A stretch of 64,000 nucleotides of DNA from contig NZ_CP108484.1 in the NCBI RefSeq assembly GCF_036226505.1, positions 3,534,001 through 3,598,000 on the forward strand. The letters are read 5' to 3'. The position numbers and the translations under genes were made by a program. This DNA is from Kitasatospora sp. NBC_01246 (GTDB taxonomy: Bacteria; Actinomycetota; Actinomycetes; Streptomycetales; Streptomycetaceae). The notes under the pieces were generated by a model. It ran no database searches and had not been told where the DNA came from. It saw only the letters and a list, made by a program, of their open reading frames with translations. Shown here piece after piece: positions 1-10,087 of the stretch (position 1 is its first letter; each line of letters starts with the position of its first letter).

Positions 1-611
1 AGCCCGGCCGAGATCTGGGCGGCGAGCAGGGTGGCGTACTCGGCGTCGCCCTCGGTGAACTCCGCCGTCCCGGTGGACCTGGCCAGGTAGAGCTCCCCCC
101 AGGCCTGTCCGTGCAGCACGATCGGGGCGACCACGCAGCAGCCCCGGCCGCGCCGGCGCAGCGCGGCGGCCCGCTCCTGGCAGTAGGCCCCGGCGGTGGG
201 GTGGGCGTGCCCGGCGTGGAGTTCGGTGTTCTCGGCGCTCTGCAGCCAGGCGCGGGGCAGCCGTCCGGTGGTCCAGCGCTCCTCCAGGTAGGTGACGATC
301 TCGGGGAAGTCCGCCACCGGGTAGGACTCGTCCTCCGGCAGCTCCTCCTCGCCCGGCGCCAGCTCCCCGTGGTTGACCAGGACCCGCAGCCGGCCGGACT
401 CCCGGTCCCAGACCGAGACGGCCGCCATGGTGGCGCCGAGGGCCTCGGTGGCGCGGACGGCGGCCGCGCGGACCGCCTCCAGCGGGGTGAGCGCCCCCGC
501 CATGTCCTGGGCGAGCTCCACCACGGACGTCAGCCGCGGGTCGGGGGCGGCCGGCAGCTCCGGGCGGTCGCACACGCAACCGCGGTCCGTCGTGATCGCC
601 TCACTGCCCAC
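1..611 (-). CDS. GAF-domain protein, C-terminus cut by window edge
   Basis: A minus-strand reading frame runs off the left edge. From a GTG at 611 (GGGG seven bases upstream) it reads about 203 residues. Residues about 30-200 look like a GAF sensor domain: the stretch VVELAQDMAGALTPLEAVRA is followed by ATMAAVSVWDRESGRLRVLV and later CVVAPIVLHGQAWGELYLAR. GAF domains bind small ligands or act as protein-protein sensor modules. The output domain, if any, lies outside the window. It sits beside and codirectional with adenylate cyclase, so a signalling role is plausible but inferred. Confidence 0.75.
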   Translation of the reverse strand, partial: MGSEAITTDRGCVCDRPELPAAPDPRLTSVVELAQDMAGALTPLEAVRAAAVRATEALGATMAAVSVWDRESGRLRVLVNHGELAPGEEELPEDESYPVADFPEIVTYLEERWTTGRLPRAWLQSAENTELHAGHAHPTAGAYCQERAAALRRRGRGCCVVAPIVLHGQAWGELYLARSTGTAEFTEGDAEYATLLAAQISAG

Positions 612-916
612 CGGCTCGCCCCGTTCCCTGTGCTCGGTCCCGTCCGGCGCGGTGGCTCACCCACCGCGAACCGGACCCGTCCGCCTGCACCAAGACTAGG
701 GCGGTTTCGCTCGGTTATGCCCCGTTTGCCCGCACGGATCCGCCCGGCCGGACCGGTTTCAGCCGTACGGCTTTCGGACGACGGCCACCCGCCCCGCCGG
801 GTGACCGTGCCACCGGCCCGGACTCCGCCGCGCCCTGCCCGGACGTCCGCCTACCCCGTGAGCGGCCGGGTACTCCCCGCGGCCTCCGGGAGCCCGGCGG
901 TCCGGGGCGGCGCCCG
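612..916. other. Intergenic region between cyclase and GAF gene
   Basis: No gene seen. It holds a perfect 12-bp palindrome, AGCCGTACGGCT (761-772). On the minus strand a TAGTCT at 698-693 could be the -10 box of the GAF gene, about 80 bases before its start. The rest is GC-rich without other obvious structure. Confidence 0.4.
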
Positions 917-2041
917 CTACTCGCCGCGCGGCCGCCGCGACAGCAGCCACGGCTCGACCAGCCCCAGCCCGCGCACCGGCCGGCGCCACATCGGCTGGAG
1001 GCTGAACCGGCGCCCCGCGTCCGGCGCCGGCACCGGGAGCCCGGAGGCGGGCAGTCCGGAGGCGGCCGACAGCGCCTCGGCCAGCCCCGGCCCGTCCGCG
1101 TCGGCCGGGGCGACACTGCCGTTCTGCTCCAGCGCGGCCGCGAACTCGCCGTCGATCAGCACCGCGTCCTTCGGGGCGATCGAGGTGAGCCGGCTGGCCA
1201 GGTTGACCGTGGTGCCGAAGACGTCGCCCATCCGCGAGGTGACGGTGCCGAAGGCCATGCCGACCCGCAGCGCGGGGATGGTGTCATCCTCGGCCAGCGC
1301 CTCGATCAGGCTGAACGCGATCTCGGCGGCCGTCCCCGGATCCTCGGAGACGTACAGGATCTCGTCGCCGAGGGTCTTGATCACCCGGCCGCCCTGGCCG
1401 GCGATCAGGTCGGAGCAGGTGTTCTCGAAGGTCTCGACCAGCTCGCCGAGCTCCTCCTCCTCCAGCCGGCGCGAGAGCCGGGTGAAGCCGACCAGGTCGG
1501 CGAAGCCGACGGCCAGCCGGCCGCTGGTGATCTCGGTGTCCTCGGCGGCCTGCACCACCCGGCCGGTGACGGCGGCCAGCTGGCGGCGCCAGACGTACAC
1601 CAGGAACTGCTCCAGCTCCGGCAGCAGCAGCTCGACCAGCGGGTAGGCGACGTCGGCGCGAGTCAGCCCGGGCTCGACGGACTGGGTGAGGTTCTCCAGG
1701 AAGGTGTCCATCTGCCAGCCGGCCAGCCGGGCGGTGGTCTGCCCGGTCGAGCGGGCGACCTGGATCGCCATCGGCTCGCTGAGCAGGCCCGACTCCACCA
1801 GACCGGCGAGCCGGCGCAGCGCGATCACGTCGCCGTCGGTGAGCGCCCGGGACTGCCCGATGTCCGGGAAGCCCATCGCCCGCCAGAAGCGGGTGGCCAG
1901 CTCCATCGGGACGTCGGCGGCCCGCGCGGCCTGGTACGGGGTGTAGCGGCGTGGCGCGTCCAGGATCAGGCGTTCCAGGTCGAGCGCGACCGTCTGGTCG
2001 TCGGAGCCCGCCGTACCGCCGTTGCCGCCGTCCTCTGCCAC
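917..2041 (-). CDS. cya: Class III adenylate cyclase
   Basis: This enzyme makes cAMP from ATP. The protein is 374 aa from a GTG at 2041 with GGGGACGG upstream; a TTG at 2104 is a less likely longer start. Residues 31-85 resemble a MerR-like helical region with no clear membrane segment, so the enzyme is probably soluble. The cyclase homology domain starts near 178: FADLVGFT gives metal-binding Asp182, LGDEILY gives Asp226 with substrate Lys222 just before, and NLASR gives transition-state Asn280 and Arg284, so all catalytic positions are present. The C-terminal 60 residues are basic and variable. This appears to be the housekeeping streptomycete cyclase linked to germination and development in S. 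coelicolor (family knowledge). Confidence 0.9.
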   Translation of the reverse strand: MAEDGGNGGTAGSDDQTVALDLERLILDAPRRYTPYQAARAADVPMELATRFWRAMGFPDIGQSRALTDGDVIALRRLAGLVESGLLSEPMAIQVARSTGQTTARLAGWQMDTFLENLTQSVEPGLTRADVAYPLVELLLPELEQFLVYVWRRQLAAVTGRVVQAAEDTEITSGRLAVGFADLVGFTRLSRRLEEEELGELVETFENTCSDLIAGQGGRVIKTLGDEILYVSEDPGTAAEIAFSLIEALAEDDTIPALRVGMAFGTVTSRMGDVFGTTVNLASRLTSIAPKDAVLIDGEFAAALEQNGSVAPADADGPGLAEALSAASGLPASGLPVPAPDAGRRFSLQPMWRRPVRGLGLVEPWLLSRRPRGE

Positions 2042-2210
2042 CGGTCCGTCCCCGTGCGGTCGCCGCACTTGCCTCGTGTCCTGCCTGTCCGAACGCGCCC
2101 GCAACCCGCCGGGCAGTGGCGCGCCTCACACTGCTGCCAGGTGGAATGTTCGCACGGAATCCCGCGATCCGGGGCATCCGCCCGGGTCAAGGAGAGGTGA
2201 AGAGTGCCGC

Positions 2211-3104
2211 TCAGCGCGGCTCGGGGCGCACGTGGACGACGTCTCCCGCGCCCACCGGACGCCGTGCACCGTCGGGGGTGCGGACCACCAGCCGGCCGTC
2301 GCCGTCGATCGCCACCGCCTCGCCGACGAGTTCGCGGTCGCCCGGCAGGTGGACCTTGACCGGACGGCCGAGCGTGGTGCACCGGTCCGCGTAGGCGGCC
2401 AGCAGACCGCTGGCGTGCGGGTCGCCGGCCGCGGCCGTCCACTCGGTGTAGAGGACGGCGAACTCGCGCAGCAGCGCGCGGAGCAGGGTGGACCGGTCGG
2501 TCACCGCGGCGCCGGCCAGCAGCAGCGAGGCGGCGGTCGGGACGGGCAGCTCGCCCTCGCGCAGCGACACGTTGAGGCCGAGGCCGGCCACCACCGCGCC
2601 GCCGCTGAGCTCGGTGAGGATGCCGCCGAGCTTGCGCTCCGCGCCGTCGACGGTGACCTGGAGGTCGTTGGGCCACTTCAGGCCGACCTCGACCTCGGCG
2701 ACCCGGCTCAGCGTGGCGGCCGCGGCGACGCCGACCAGGATCGGCAACCAGCCGTACCGCTCGACGGGTACCTCGTCCGGGCGAAGCAGGACGGAGAGGA
2801 AGAGCCCCGACCGGGGCGGCGCCGTCCACTGCCGCTCCAGCCGCCCGCGCCCGGCGCTCTGCGCCTCGGCGACCAGCACGGCGCCCTGCGGCGCGCCGGC
2901 CCCGGCCCGGGCGGCGAGGTCGCTGTTGGTGGAACCGGTCTCGGTGACGACGTCCAGCGCGGTCCAGAACCCGCCCGGCCGGACGAGGTCGCGGCGCAGC
3001 GCCTCGGCGTCCAGCGGCGGCCGGTCCAGATCGGTCCAGGGCGACGGCCCGGCGTGGCCGAAGCCGCGCAGTCCACTGCGGCGGGGGGTGTCGGAGTCGG
3101 TCAT
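2211..3104 (-). CDS. birA: Biotin--[acetyl-CoA carboxylase] ligase
   Basis: This is a 297-aa monofunctional (class I) biotin protein ligase; no N-terminal DNA-binding domain is present, so it should not repress biotin genes. It activates biotin with ATP and transfers it to the BCCP lysine. GRGR at 85-88 is the biotinyl-AMP loop, KWPNDL at 143-148 the catalytic motif, and GLGLNV follows near 190. The start ATG at 3104 has no good ribosome site; a TAGTCT -10-like box lies about eight bases upstream, suggesting a leaderless mRNA. It is divergent from pccB, whose partner AccA is a likely substrate. Confidence 0.92.
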   Translation of the reverse strand: MTDSDTPRRSGLRGFGHAGPSPWTDLDRPPLDAEALRRDLVRPGGFWTALDVVTETGSTNSDLAARAGAGAPQGAVLVAEAQSAGRGRLERQWTAPPRSGLFLSVLLRPDEVPVERYGWLPILVGVAAAATLSRVAEVEVGLKWPNDLQVTVDGAERKLGGILTELSGGAVVAGLGLNVSLREGELPVPTAASLLLAGAAVTDRSTLLRALLREFAVLYTEWTAAAGDPHASGLLAAYADRCTTLGRPVKVHLPGDRELVGEAVAIDGDGRLVVRTPDGARRPVGAGDVVHVRPEPR

Positions 3105-3340
3105 GACCACGAGACTAGGGGTTTCGCCCCGCCCGCCGCGCGGTGGCCGTAGGCCGCCATATCGTCCCGCAGAACGGGCGTTGACACACTGTGTCGCTGG
3201 CCATAACCGGAAAGCCCCGGTGCTGGCTACGCTACTCGACGGTAGTTCGTTGCGCCGCCCTGCCCTCATGCGCGTGTCCCCGCCCAGACGCGCGTACCAC
3301 CGAACAGGCCGCGGCCCATGGATCAGGGAGAGCCCACCCG

Positions 3341-4933
3341 ATGACCGAGGCCCCGTACGACCCCCACACCACCGCCGGCAAGCTCGCCGACCTGCGGCGC
3401 AGGATCGACGAGGCGGTGCACTCCGGCTCCGCCAAGGCCGTGGAGAAGCAGCACGCCAAGGGGAAGCTGACCGCGCGTGAGCGCGTCGTCGAGCTGATGG
3501 ACGAGGGCTCCTTCGTGGAGTTCGACGAGTTCGCCCGGCACCGCTCGACCAACTTCGGCCAGGAGAAGAACCGCCCGTACGGCGACGGCGTGGTGACCGG
3601 CTACGGCACCGTCGACGGCCGTCAGGTCGCCGTCTTCGCGCAGGACTTCACCGTCTTCGGCGGCTCGCTCGGCGAGGTGTTCGGCGAGAAGATCGTCAAG
3701 GTGATGGACTTCGCGCTGAAGACCGGCTGCCCGGTCATCGGCATCAACGACTCCGGCGGCGCCCGGATCCAGGAGGGCGTGGTCTCGCTCGGCCTGTACG
3801 GCGAGATCTTCCGCCGCAACGTGCACGCCTCCGGGGTCGTCCCGCAGATCTCGCTGATCATGGGCCCCTGCGCGGGCGGCGCGGTGTACTCGCCCGCGAT
3901 CACCGACTTCGTGGTGATGGCCGATCAGACCTCGCACATGTTCATCACCGGCCCGGACGTGATCAAGACCGTCACCGGTGAGGACGTCGGCATGGAGGAG
4001 CTGGGCGGCGCGCGCACCCACAACACCAAGTCCGGCAACGCGCACTACCTGGCCGCGGACGAGAAGGAGGCGATCGAGTACGTCAAGAGCCTGCTCTCGT
4101 ACCTGCCCTCCAACAACCTCTCCGACCCGCCGGCCTTCCCCGAGGAGGCGGACCTCTCCGTCACCGACGAGGACCTCGAACTCGACACCCTCGTGCCGGA
4201 CTCGGCGAACCAGCCGTACGACATGCACACGGTGATCGAGCACGTCCTGGACGACGGCGAGTTCCTGGAGACCCAGGCGCTGTACGCGGGCAACATCATC
4301 ACCGGCTTCGGCCGGGTCGAGGGCCACCCGGTCGGCATCGTCGGCAACCAGCCGATGGACCTGGCCGGCTGCCTGGACATCAACGCCAGCGAGAAGGCCG
4401 CCCGGTTCATCCGGACCTGCGACAGCTTCAACATCCCGGTGATCACCTTCGTGGACGTGCCCGGCTTCCTGCCCGGCACCGAGCAGGAGTGGGACGGCAT
4501 CATCCGCCGCGGCGCCAAGCTGATCTACGCCTACGCCGAGGCCACCGTGCCGATGATCACCGTGATCACCCGCAAGGCCTTCGGCGGCGCGTACGACGTC
4601 ATGGGCTCCAAGCACCTGGGCGCCGACCTCAACCTGGCCTGGCCGACCGCGCAGATCGCGGTGATGGGCGCGCAGGGCGCGGCCAACATCGTCTACCGGC
4701 GCGAGCTGGCCGAGGCCGCCGCCGCGGGCGCCGACGTCGACGCCCGCCGGGCTGAGCTGGTCTCCGAGTACGAGGACACCCTGCTCAACCCGTACCTGGC
4801 CGCCGAGCGCGGCTACGTGGACGCCGTCATCGCGCCGAGCGACACCCGCCGGCACATCGTCCGCGGGCTGCGCGCGCTGCGCGGCAAGCGTGAGGTGCTG
4901 CCGCCGAAGAAGCACGGAAACATCCCCCTGTAA
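3341..4933 (+). CDS. pccB: Propionyl/acyl-CoA carboxylase beta (carboxyltransferase) subunit
   Basis: At 530 aa this is the usual length of streptomycete PccB/AccB. It transfers carboxyl from carboxybiotin to propionyl- or acetyl-CoA, giving methylmalonyl- or malonyl-CoA for fatty acid and polyketide synthesis. The two crotonase-like halves are recognisable: an N-half oxyanion segment around GGARIQEGV and [12 protein letters not shown], and a C-half segment around [18 protein letters not shown]. The Asp that sets acyl-CoA length choice (position 422 in the S. coelicolor enzyme) cannot be assigned here without alignment. The ATG at 3341 follows AGGGAG at longer than ideal spacing. It is followed 24 bases later by the small epsilon subunit. 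Confidence 0.95.
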   Translation: MTEAPYDPHTTAGKLADLRRRIDEAVHSGSAKAVEKQHAKGKLTARERVVELMDEGSFVEFDEFARHRSTNFGQEKNRPYGDGVVTGYGTVDGRQVAVFAQDFTVFGGSLGEVFGEKIVKVMDFALKTGCPVIGINDSGGARIQEGVVSLGLYGEIFRRNVHASGVVPQISLIMGPCAGGAVYSPAITDFVVMADQTSHMFITGPDVIKTVTGEDVGMEELGGARTHNTKSGNAHYLAADEKEAIEYVKSLLSYLPSNNLSDPPAFPEEADLSVTDEDLELDTLVPDSANQPYDMHTVIEHVLDDGEFLETQALYAGNIITGFGRVEGHPVGIVGNQPMDLAGCLDINASEKAARFIRTCDSFNIPVITFVDVPGFLPGTEQEWDGIIRRGAKLIYAYAEATVPMITVITRKAFGGAYDVMGSKHLGADLNLAWPTAQIAVMGAQGAANIVYRRELAEAAAAGADVDARRAELVSEYEDTLLNPYLAAERGYVDAVIAPSDTRRHIVRGLRALRGKREVLPPKKHGNIPL

Positions 4934-4957
4934 GCGCTGCCGCGAGAGGATTGAGCC

Positions 4958-5179
4958 ATGGCCCCGATCCACGTGCTGCACGGGCAGCCGACCCCCGAGG
5001 AGCTGGCCACCGTCCTGGCGGTGGTCCAGTCCCGGGCCGCCGCCGCGCAGGCGGCCGCCGAGGCGGCCCGCCGGGCCGGCGCCGGCCCGGACTCCGCCTG
5101 GAACGACCGCGCCCGCCGGCTGCGCGCCACCCCCCGCCCGGGCGTCAACGCCTGGCGCACCTCGGGCTGGGCCGGCTAG
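4958..5179 (+). CDS. pccE: Acyl-CoA carboxylase epsilon subunit
   Basis: This 73-aa protein matches the small epsilon subunits of actinobacterial acyl-CoA carboxylases, which stimulate the alpha-beta complex. Residues 1-30 (RGQPTPEELATVLAV-like start, here HGQPTPEELATVLAVVQSR) carry the conserved HGxPTPEELA signature. The middle is an Ala-rich helix, and the tail has the conserved W..R.R......W..SG pattern. It follows pccB with a GAGAGGATTGAG ribosome site and is closed by a strong hairpin at 5191-5227, so pccB-pccE forms a two-gene unit. Confidence 0.9.
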   Translation: MAPIHVLHGQPTPEELATVLAVVQSRAAAAQAAAEAARRAGAGPDSAWNDRARRLRATPRPGVNAWRTSGWAG

Positions 5180-5190
5180 CACCGCCGGGA

Positions 5191-5227
5191 GGGGGTGGGA
5201 GGCCGGCCCGTCCGGCGTCCCACCCCC
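5191..5227 (+). terminator. Terminator after pccB-pccE
   Basis: Arms GGGGGTGGGA (5191-5200) and TCCCACCCCC (5218-5227) are exact complements around a 17-base GC-rich loop, followed by TTCG. The position, 12 bases after the pccE stop, fits transcription termination. Confidence 0.75.
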
Positions 5228-5253
5228 TTCGCGCGCCCGGATTGCCCCGAAAG

Positions 5254-5271
5254 CTGAGTACGCGTACTCAG
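5254..5271. promoter_or_regulatory. 18-bp perfect palindrome, likely operator
   Basis: CTGAGTACG and its exact reverse complement form an 18-bp palindrome with no spacer. It is too compact for a terminator and looks like a dimeric repressor site. It lies 34 bases before a 41-codon membrane-peptide frame (5306). The cognate regulator is unknown. Confidence 0.55.
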
Positions 5272-5305
5272 GCGTCACCGCGGCGGCGCGACGCACCCTG
5301 GACAG

Positions 5306-5431
5306 GTGCTCTGGTCCGACCCCCGCGACGAGCCCTCCCCGGAGGCCCGCCGACTGCAGGAGAGGCTCCGCCGCGCCGGCCATGTGCTCGCGGCCTGCCT
5401 CCTGTTGATCGCCGTCCTGCTGATGGTCTGA
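5306..5431 (+). CDS. Small single-pass membrane protein
   Basis: A 41-codon frame starts at GTG 5306. It encodes an acidic/basic N-terminal half (MLWSDPRDEPSPEARRLQER) and a hydrophobic helix, VLAACLLLIAVLLMV, at the C-terminus, so it is a tail-anchored peptide. No ribosome site is visible; CACCCT six bases before the start suggests a leaderless mRNA. Codon third positions are GC-rich as in its neighbours. A small membrane protein is often found between epsilon subunit and maf in streptomycetes (recalled). Function unknown. Confidence 0.5.
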   Translation: MLWSDPRDEPSPEARRLQERLRRAGHVLAACLLLIAVLLMV

Positions 5432-5513
5432 CCGGTGATGGTCTGACCGGCGCCCGGACCGGCCCCCGGCAGGCGGGCGGAGCGACGGCGGCCCACCCCC
5501 TACCCTGGTGGGC

Positions 5514-6113
5514 ATGACCGACCGCCGCGCCCTCGTCCTCGCCTCCGCCTCCCCCGCCCGCCTCGGGCTGCTGCGCCAGGCGGGCCTCGACCCGCGCGTG
5601 GTGGTCAGCGGCGTCGACGAGGACGCGATCACCGCCGCGAGCCCCGCCGAGCTCGCCCTCGTCCTCGCCGAGGCCAAGGCCAAGGCGGTCGCCGCCGAGC
5701 TGACCGGCGGCGAGCTGGTGATCGGCTGCGACTCGGTGCTGGAGCTGGACGGGCAGGCGCTCGGCAAGCCCGCCGACGCCGCCGAGGCCCTCGCCCGCTG
5801 GCAGGCGATGCGCGGCCGGTCCGGGGTGCTGCGCACCGGGCACTGCGTGATCGACACCGCCACCGGCGAGCAGTCCTCGGCCACCGCCTCCACCACCGTC
5901 CGCTTCGGCACCCCGGACGACGACGAGGTCGCCGCCTACATCGCCTCCGGCGAGCCGCTGCACGTGGCCGGCGCGTTCACCCTGGACGGCCGCTCGGCGC
6001 CGTTCGTCGAGGGCATCGACGGCGACCCGGGCAACGTCATCGGCCTCTCCCTGCCGCTGCTCCGCCGGCTGCTCGCCGACCTCGGCGTCCGGATCACCGA
6101 CCTCTGGGCCTGA
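5514..6113 (+). CDS. maf: Maf-family nucleotide pyrophosphatase
   Basis: This 199-aa protein is a Maf/Ham1-like nucleoside triphosphate pyrophosphatase that hydrolyses dTTP/UTP or modified nucleotides, sanitising the pool. The N-terminal [18 protein letters not shown] is the nucleotide-binding signature (S-x-S-P-x-R). [10 protein letters not shown] carries the catalytic Asp, and GKPADAAEA follows. ATG 5514 lies eight bases after a TACCCT -10 box with no ribosome site, so the transcript is probably leaderless; GTG 5508 is an alternative. It stands alone downstream of the small membrane gene. Confidence 0.9.
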   Translation: MTDRRALVLASASPARLGLLRQAGLDPRVVVSGVDEDAITAASPAELALVLAEAKAKAVAAELTGGELVIGCDSVLELDGQALGKPADAAEALARWQAMRGRSGVLRTGHCVIDTATGEQSSATASTTVRFGTPDDDEVAAYIASGEPLHVAGAFTLDGRSAPFVEGIDGDPGNVIGLSLPLLRRLLADLGVRITDLWA

Positions 6114-6231
6114 TCCGCCGCCGGCTCCCCCGCCACGAGGACCGACCGGTCCCCTCACCGTCCGTCCCCGTGGCCCTCGCGGGAGCCCGCTAGGCTGACC
6201 GCCGCCGTTCGAACGGGGAGGGGACAGGCCG

Positions 6232-6969
6232 ATGACCGACAGTCTGCTCAACGTGCTGCTGGGGCTGGTGGCGAGCGCGATCAGTGCCGCGCTCGCCTGG
6301 CTCGCGCAGAACCTGCGCCGCCGCCGGCGGCTGGAGCGGGTCCGCGCCTTCTTCGGCCTGCCGGCCGGCAGCGAGTGCCTGATCGTGGTGAACCGCAGCG
6401 TCGGGGTCGGGGCGCACGCCCGGACGGTCACCCGGCGCGACGCCTACGCGCTGATGGAGCTGGCCGCACTGGTCAAGGAGTGCGACGCGCGGACCGACCT
6501 GGTCGCGCACGACGCCGTCCACCGCGGCCTGGGCACCAAGACCGAGTTCTGCTTCGGCGGCCCCAGCAGCAACGAGCGGATGGCCGCCCACCTGGCCTGG
6601 GGGCTGCCCGGAGTGACGGTCACCAACGGCTCGGAGGGCCCGAACAACGTCATCGTGGTGGGCGACCGGACCTTCACCGTCGACTGGGACACCGAGGTGT
6701 ACGCCCTGCTGGCGCGCCTCGCCACCCCCGAGGGCGGGCGCCCGGTCTTCCTGATATCCGGCCAGACCGGCATCGCCAACCACGCCGGCGTCCGCTACCT
6801 CGTCGCCAACCACCGCCGGCTCGCCCGCCGGTACGGTGAGGACGGTTCGTTCGCCCTGGTCCTGAAGGTCGTCAACCCGAAGGCCTACGGCCCCGATGTG
6901 GTGGAACTGGCCGCCGACATCACCGCGCCGGCCCGCGAGCGGGCCGCCTCCGCGGCCCCCGCGGGGTGA
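6232..6969 (+). CDS. Conserved membrane-anchored protein of unknown function
   Basis: This 245-aa protein has an N-terminal hydrophobic segment at about 6-26 ([20 protein letters not shown]), then a basic stretch and a soluble domain. The domain has a Rossmann-like feel ([27 protein letters not shown]). No family with known activity is recognised. It has a good ribosome site (GGGAGGGGACAGGCCG). Its place between maf and accA appears conserved in streptomycetes from memory. It may recognise nucleotides, but that is a guess. Confidence 0.75.
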   Translation: MTDSLLNVLLGLVASAISAALAWLAQNLRRRRRLERVRAFFGLPAGSECLIVVNRSVGVGAHARTVTRRDAYALMELAALVKECDARTDLVAHDAVHRGLGTKTEFCFGGPSSNERMAAHLAWGLPGVTVTNGSEGPNNVIVVGDRTFTVDWDTEVYALLARLATPEGGRPVFLISGQTGIANHAGVRYLVANHRRLARRYGEDGSFALVLKVVNPKAYGPDVVELAADITAPARERAASAAPAG

Positions 6970-7189
6970 GTGTGGCCAAGGCCACCGCGTCGCCGCGCCG
7001 CCCCGTCACCGTCCGCACGGGACGGCTCCCGGCGACGGCACCGGCACCCACCTGGGAAGACCCCGACCGGGTCGCGGATCGGGTCCCCGAACGCATCACC
7101 CTCCGTGTGGGATAGTTCACAACCTGGGGCTACTCGCCGGTACCACCCAGAAATCCATAAACTCGACCAGGTTCAAGAAGGGAGCCACA

Positions 7190-8965
7190 GTGCGCAAGGT
7201 GCTCATCGCCAACCGCGGAGAAATCGCCGTCCGCGTCGCCCGGGCCTGCTCGGACGCCGGTATCGCCAGCGTCGCCGTCTACGCCGAGCCGGACCGGGAT
7301 GCGCTGCACGTCCGCGCGGCCGACGAGGCTTACGCGCTGGGCGGCGACACCCCCGGTACCAGCTACCTCGACATCGCGAAGGTCCTGAAGGCCGCCGCCG
7401 ACTCGGGGGCGGACGCCGTCCACCCCGGCTACGGCTTCCTGTCGGAGAACGCCGAGTTCGCCCAGGCCGTCCTCGACGCGGGCCTGACCTGGATCGGCCC
7501 GCCCCCGCAGGCCATCCGCGACCTCGGTGACAAGGTCACCGCCCGGCACGTGGCGCAGCGCGCCGGTGCCCCGCTGGTCGCCGGCACGCCGGACCCGGTC
7601 TCGGGCGCCGACGAGGTCGTCGTCTTCGCCCAGGAGCACGGCCTCCCGGTCGCCATCAAGGCGGCGTTCGGCGGTGGCGGCCGCGGCCTCAAGGTCGCCC
7701 GCACGCTGGAGGAGATCCCGGAGCTCTACGAGTCCGCGGTTCGCGAGGCGGTCGCCGCCTTCGGTCGCGGCGAGTGTTTCGTCGAGCAGTACCTGGACAA
7801 CCCCCGGCACGTCGAGACCCAGTGCCTGGCCGACCGGCACGGCAACGTGGTGGTCGTCTCCACCCGTGACTGCTCGCTGCAGCGCCGGCACCAGAAGCTC
7901 GTCGAGGAGGCGCCCGCGCCGTTCCTCACCCCCGAGCAGAACGCCGAGCTGTACCGGGCGTCCAAGGCCATCCTCAAGGAGGCCGGCTACGTCGGCGCCG
8001 GGACCTGCGAGTTCCTGGTCTCCCAGGACGGGCTGATCTCCTTCCTGGAGGTCAACACCCGCCTCCAGGTCGAGCACCCGGTCTCCGAGGAGGTCACCGG
8101 GATCGACCTGGTCCGCGAGATGTTCCGGATCGCCGACGGCGAGGAGCTCGGGTACGACGACCCGGAGGTGCGGGGTCACTCGATCGAGTTCCGCATCAAC
8201 GGCGAGGACCCGGGCCGCGGCTTCCTGCCCGCGCCCGGCACGGTGACGCTGTTCGCGCCGCCGTCCGGCCCCGGCGTCCGGCTGGACGCGGGCGTCGAGA
8301 CCGGCTCGGTCATCGGCCCCGCCTGGGACTCGCTGCTCGCCAAGCTGATCGTCACCGGCACCACCCGCAAGCAGGCGCTGCAGCGCGCCGCCCGGGCGCT
8401 GGCCGAGTTCAAGGTCGAGGGCATGGCCACGGCCATCCCGTTCCACCGCGCGGTCGTGACCGACCCGGCGTTCGCGCCCGAGGTGCACGGCGGCGACGGA
8501 CCGTTCACGGTCTTCACCCGGTGGATCGAGACCGAGTTCCAGAACACCATCCCCGCGTTCGCCGGTGCGCCCGGCGAGGGCGAGGAGGCCGAGGGCCGCG
8601 AGACCGTGGTGGTCGAGGTGGGCGGCAAGCGGATCGAGGTCTCGCTGCCGTCCTCGCTGGGCGTCGCGTCCGCCCCGGCGGCCGCCACCGGCGGTGCGGC
8701 CAAGGCCAAGCGCCGGGTCGGTGCCAAGAAGGCCGGCTCGGCGGTCAGCGGTGACACCCTGGCCTCGCCGATGCAGGGCACCATCGTCAAGGTCGCCGTC
8801 GAGGAGGGCCAGGTCGTCGCCGAGGGCGAGCTGATCGTCGTCCTGGAGGCGATGAAGATGGAGCAGCCGCTGAACGCCCACAAGGCGGGCACCGTGGTCG
8901 GCCTCAAGGCCGAGGTCGGCGGCAGCGTCAGCAGCGGCGCCGCGCTCTGCGAGATCAAGGACTGA
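7190..8965 (+). CDS. accA: Acyl-CoA carboxylase alpha subunit (biotin carboxylase-BCCP)
   Basis: At 591 aa this matches streptomycete AccA. It combines a biotin carboxylase (N-terminal Rossmann [17 protein letters not shown]-grasp [10 protein letters not shown], catalytic [22 protein letters not shown]) with a biotin carboxyl carrier domain at the end; EAMKMEQP places the biotinylated lysine near residue 556. It works with PccB/AccB and epsilon. GTG 7190 has an AAGGGAG site; the protein begins directly at the Rossmann strand. The leader of about 80 bases is longer than its neighbours' and could hold regulation, but no motif stands out. Confidence 0.95.
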   Translation: MRKVLIANRGEIAVRVARACSDAGIASVAVYAEPDRDALHVRAADEAYALGGDTPGTSYLDIAKVLKAAADSGADAVHPGYGFLSENAEFAQAVLDAGLTWIGPPPQAIRDLGDKVTARHVAQRAGAPLVAGTPDPVSGADEVVVFAQEHGLPVAIKAAFGGGGRGLKVARTLEEIPELYESAVREAVAAFGRGECFVEQYLDNPRHVETQCLADRHGNVVVVSTRDCSLQRRHQKLVEEAPAPFLTPEQNAELYRASKAILKEAGYVGAGTCEFLVSQDGLISFLEVNTRLQVEHPVSEEVTGIDLVREMFRIADGEELGYDDPEVRGHSIEFRINGEDPGRGFLPAPGTVTLFAPPSGPGVRLDAGVETGSVIGPAWDSLLAKLIVTGTTRKQALQRAARALAEFKVEGMATAIPFHRAVVTDPAFAPEVHGGDGPFTVFTRWIETEFQNTIPAFAGAPGEGEEAEGRETVVVEVGGKRIEVSLPSSLGVASAPAAATGGAAKAKRRVGAKKAGSAVSGDTLASPMQGTIVKVAVEEGQVVAEGELIVVLEAMKMEQPLNAHKAGTVVGLKAEVGGSVSSGAALCEIKD

Positions 8966-9088
8966 CGGCTCAGGCCGCCGGACCGGTCCGTACGCCCCTC
9001 GGGGTGTGCGGACCGGTTCCGTTTCCGGCCCCGCGACGGCGGTACCGGTCGGCGCCGCCACCGGCACGGCGCCCGCCCGGTGGCGGCG

Positions 9089-10087
9089 TCAGCGCCCGCG
9101 CGGGACGGCCCCCAGCTCGGCGAGCCGGGCCGGCAGCGGACCGCCCGGCCCGCCGGGGCCGCCGTGCGCGCCGGGGCGGCGCTGACCGGGCAGCGGGGCA
9201 CCGCCGGGCGGCGGGGCCGCGCGCCGGGCCAGCGGGCCGGGCTGGGTCTGGTGGACGGGCCCGCTGCCGGTGCCGTGCACGGGGGCGTCCCCGGTCGGCG
9301 CGGCGCTCAGCGGCGCCAGGTCGATCTGCACCCCGCAGTCGGCGAGCGCGTCCAGCTCGCGGGCGGTGGTGTCGTCGGCGGCGGCGTGCTCGTCGGTGAC
9401 CAGCCGGGTGATGGTCTCGGTCGGGACGGTCTGGAACATGGTGTCCGCGCCGAGCTTGGTGTGGTCGGCGAGGACGATGACCTCGGCAGCCGACTGCACC
9501 AGAGCCCGGTCCACGCTCGCGGAGAGCATGTTCGTGGTCGACAGCCCGCGCTCGGCGGTCAGTCCACTGCCGGAGATGAACGCCTTGGAGACCCGCAGCC
9601 CGTGCAGCGACTGCTCGGCGCCACTGCCCACCAGGGCGTAGTTGGAACCCCGCAGGGTGCCGCCGGTCATCACCACCTCCACCCGGTTGGCGTGCGCCAG
9701 CGCCTGCGCGACCAGCAGGGAGTTGGTGACCACCGTCAGCCCGGGCACCCGGGCCAGTCGGCGGGCCAGCTCCTGCGTGGTGGTACCGGCGCCGACCACC
9801 ACCGCGTCACCCTCCTCCACCAGGCCCGCGGCGAGATCGGCGATGGCGCTCTTCTCGGCCGCGGAGAGGTGGGTCTTCTGCGGATAGCCGGGTTCGCGGC
9901 TGAAGCCGCCGGGGAGCACCGCGCCGCCGTGCCGGCGGTCGAGGAGCCCTTCTGCCTCCAGTGCCCGTACGTCACGACGTACGGTCACTTCGGAGGTCTG
10001 GACGACGCGGGCCAGTTCGCGGAGCGACACAGCTCCGTTGGCGCGCACCATTTCGAGGATCAACTGGCGACGTTCTGCTGCAAACAC
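9089..10087 (-). CDS. DeoR-family transcriptional regulator
   Basis: This 332-aa protein has an N-terminal DeoR helix-turn-helix (AAERRQLILEMVRANGAVSLREL then TSEVTVRRDVRALE), a sugar-phosphate sensor domain (GAGTTTQELARRL, VVTNSLLVAQAL, MTGGTLR, KAFISGSG) and an unusual Pro/Gly/Arg-rich tail of about 75 residues. DeoR proteins repress sugar or nucleoside genes and are released by a phosphosugar. It lies beside the nucleoside genes, making it one candidate for the CTACGCGCGTAG regulon (inference). The GTG start has a TTACCG box close upstream, so it may be leaderless. Confidence 0.88.
   Translation of the reverse strand: MFAAERRQLILEMVRANGAVSLRELARVVQTSEVTVRRDVRALEAEGLLDRRHGGAVLPGGFSREPGYPQKTHLSAAEKSAIADLAAGLVEEGDAVVVGAGTTTQELARRLARVPGLTVVTNSLLVAQALAHANRVEVVMTGGTLRGSNYALVGSGAEQSLHGLRVSKAFISGSGLTAERGLSTTNMLSASVDRALVQSAAEVIVLADHTKLGADTMFQTVPTETITRLVTDEHAAADDTTARELDALADCGVQIDLAPLSAAPTGDAPVHGTGSGPVHQTQPGPLARRAAPPPGGAPLPGQRRPGAHGGPGGPGGPLPARLAELGAVPRGR

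Noticed and set aside
3288..3296. ACGCGCGTA upstream of pccB as a sixth nucleoside-regulon site
   Set aside because: Only the central CGCG-rich core matches; both outer CT/AG positions differ and the gene is not related to nucleosides. CGCGCG strings are common at this GC content.
3323..5911. 862-codon open frame on the minus strand across pccB
   Set aside because: It is antisense to strongly supported pccB, pccE and maf; high GC leaves few stops on the opposite strand. No ribosome site or protein family is seen.
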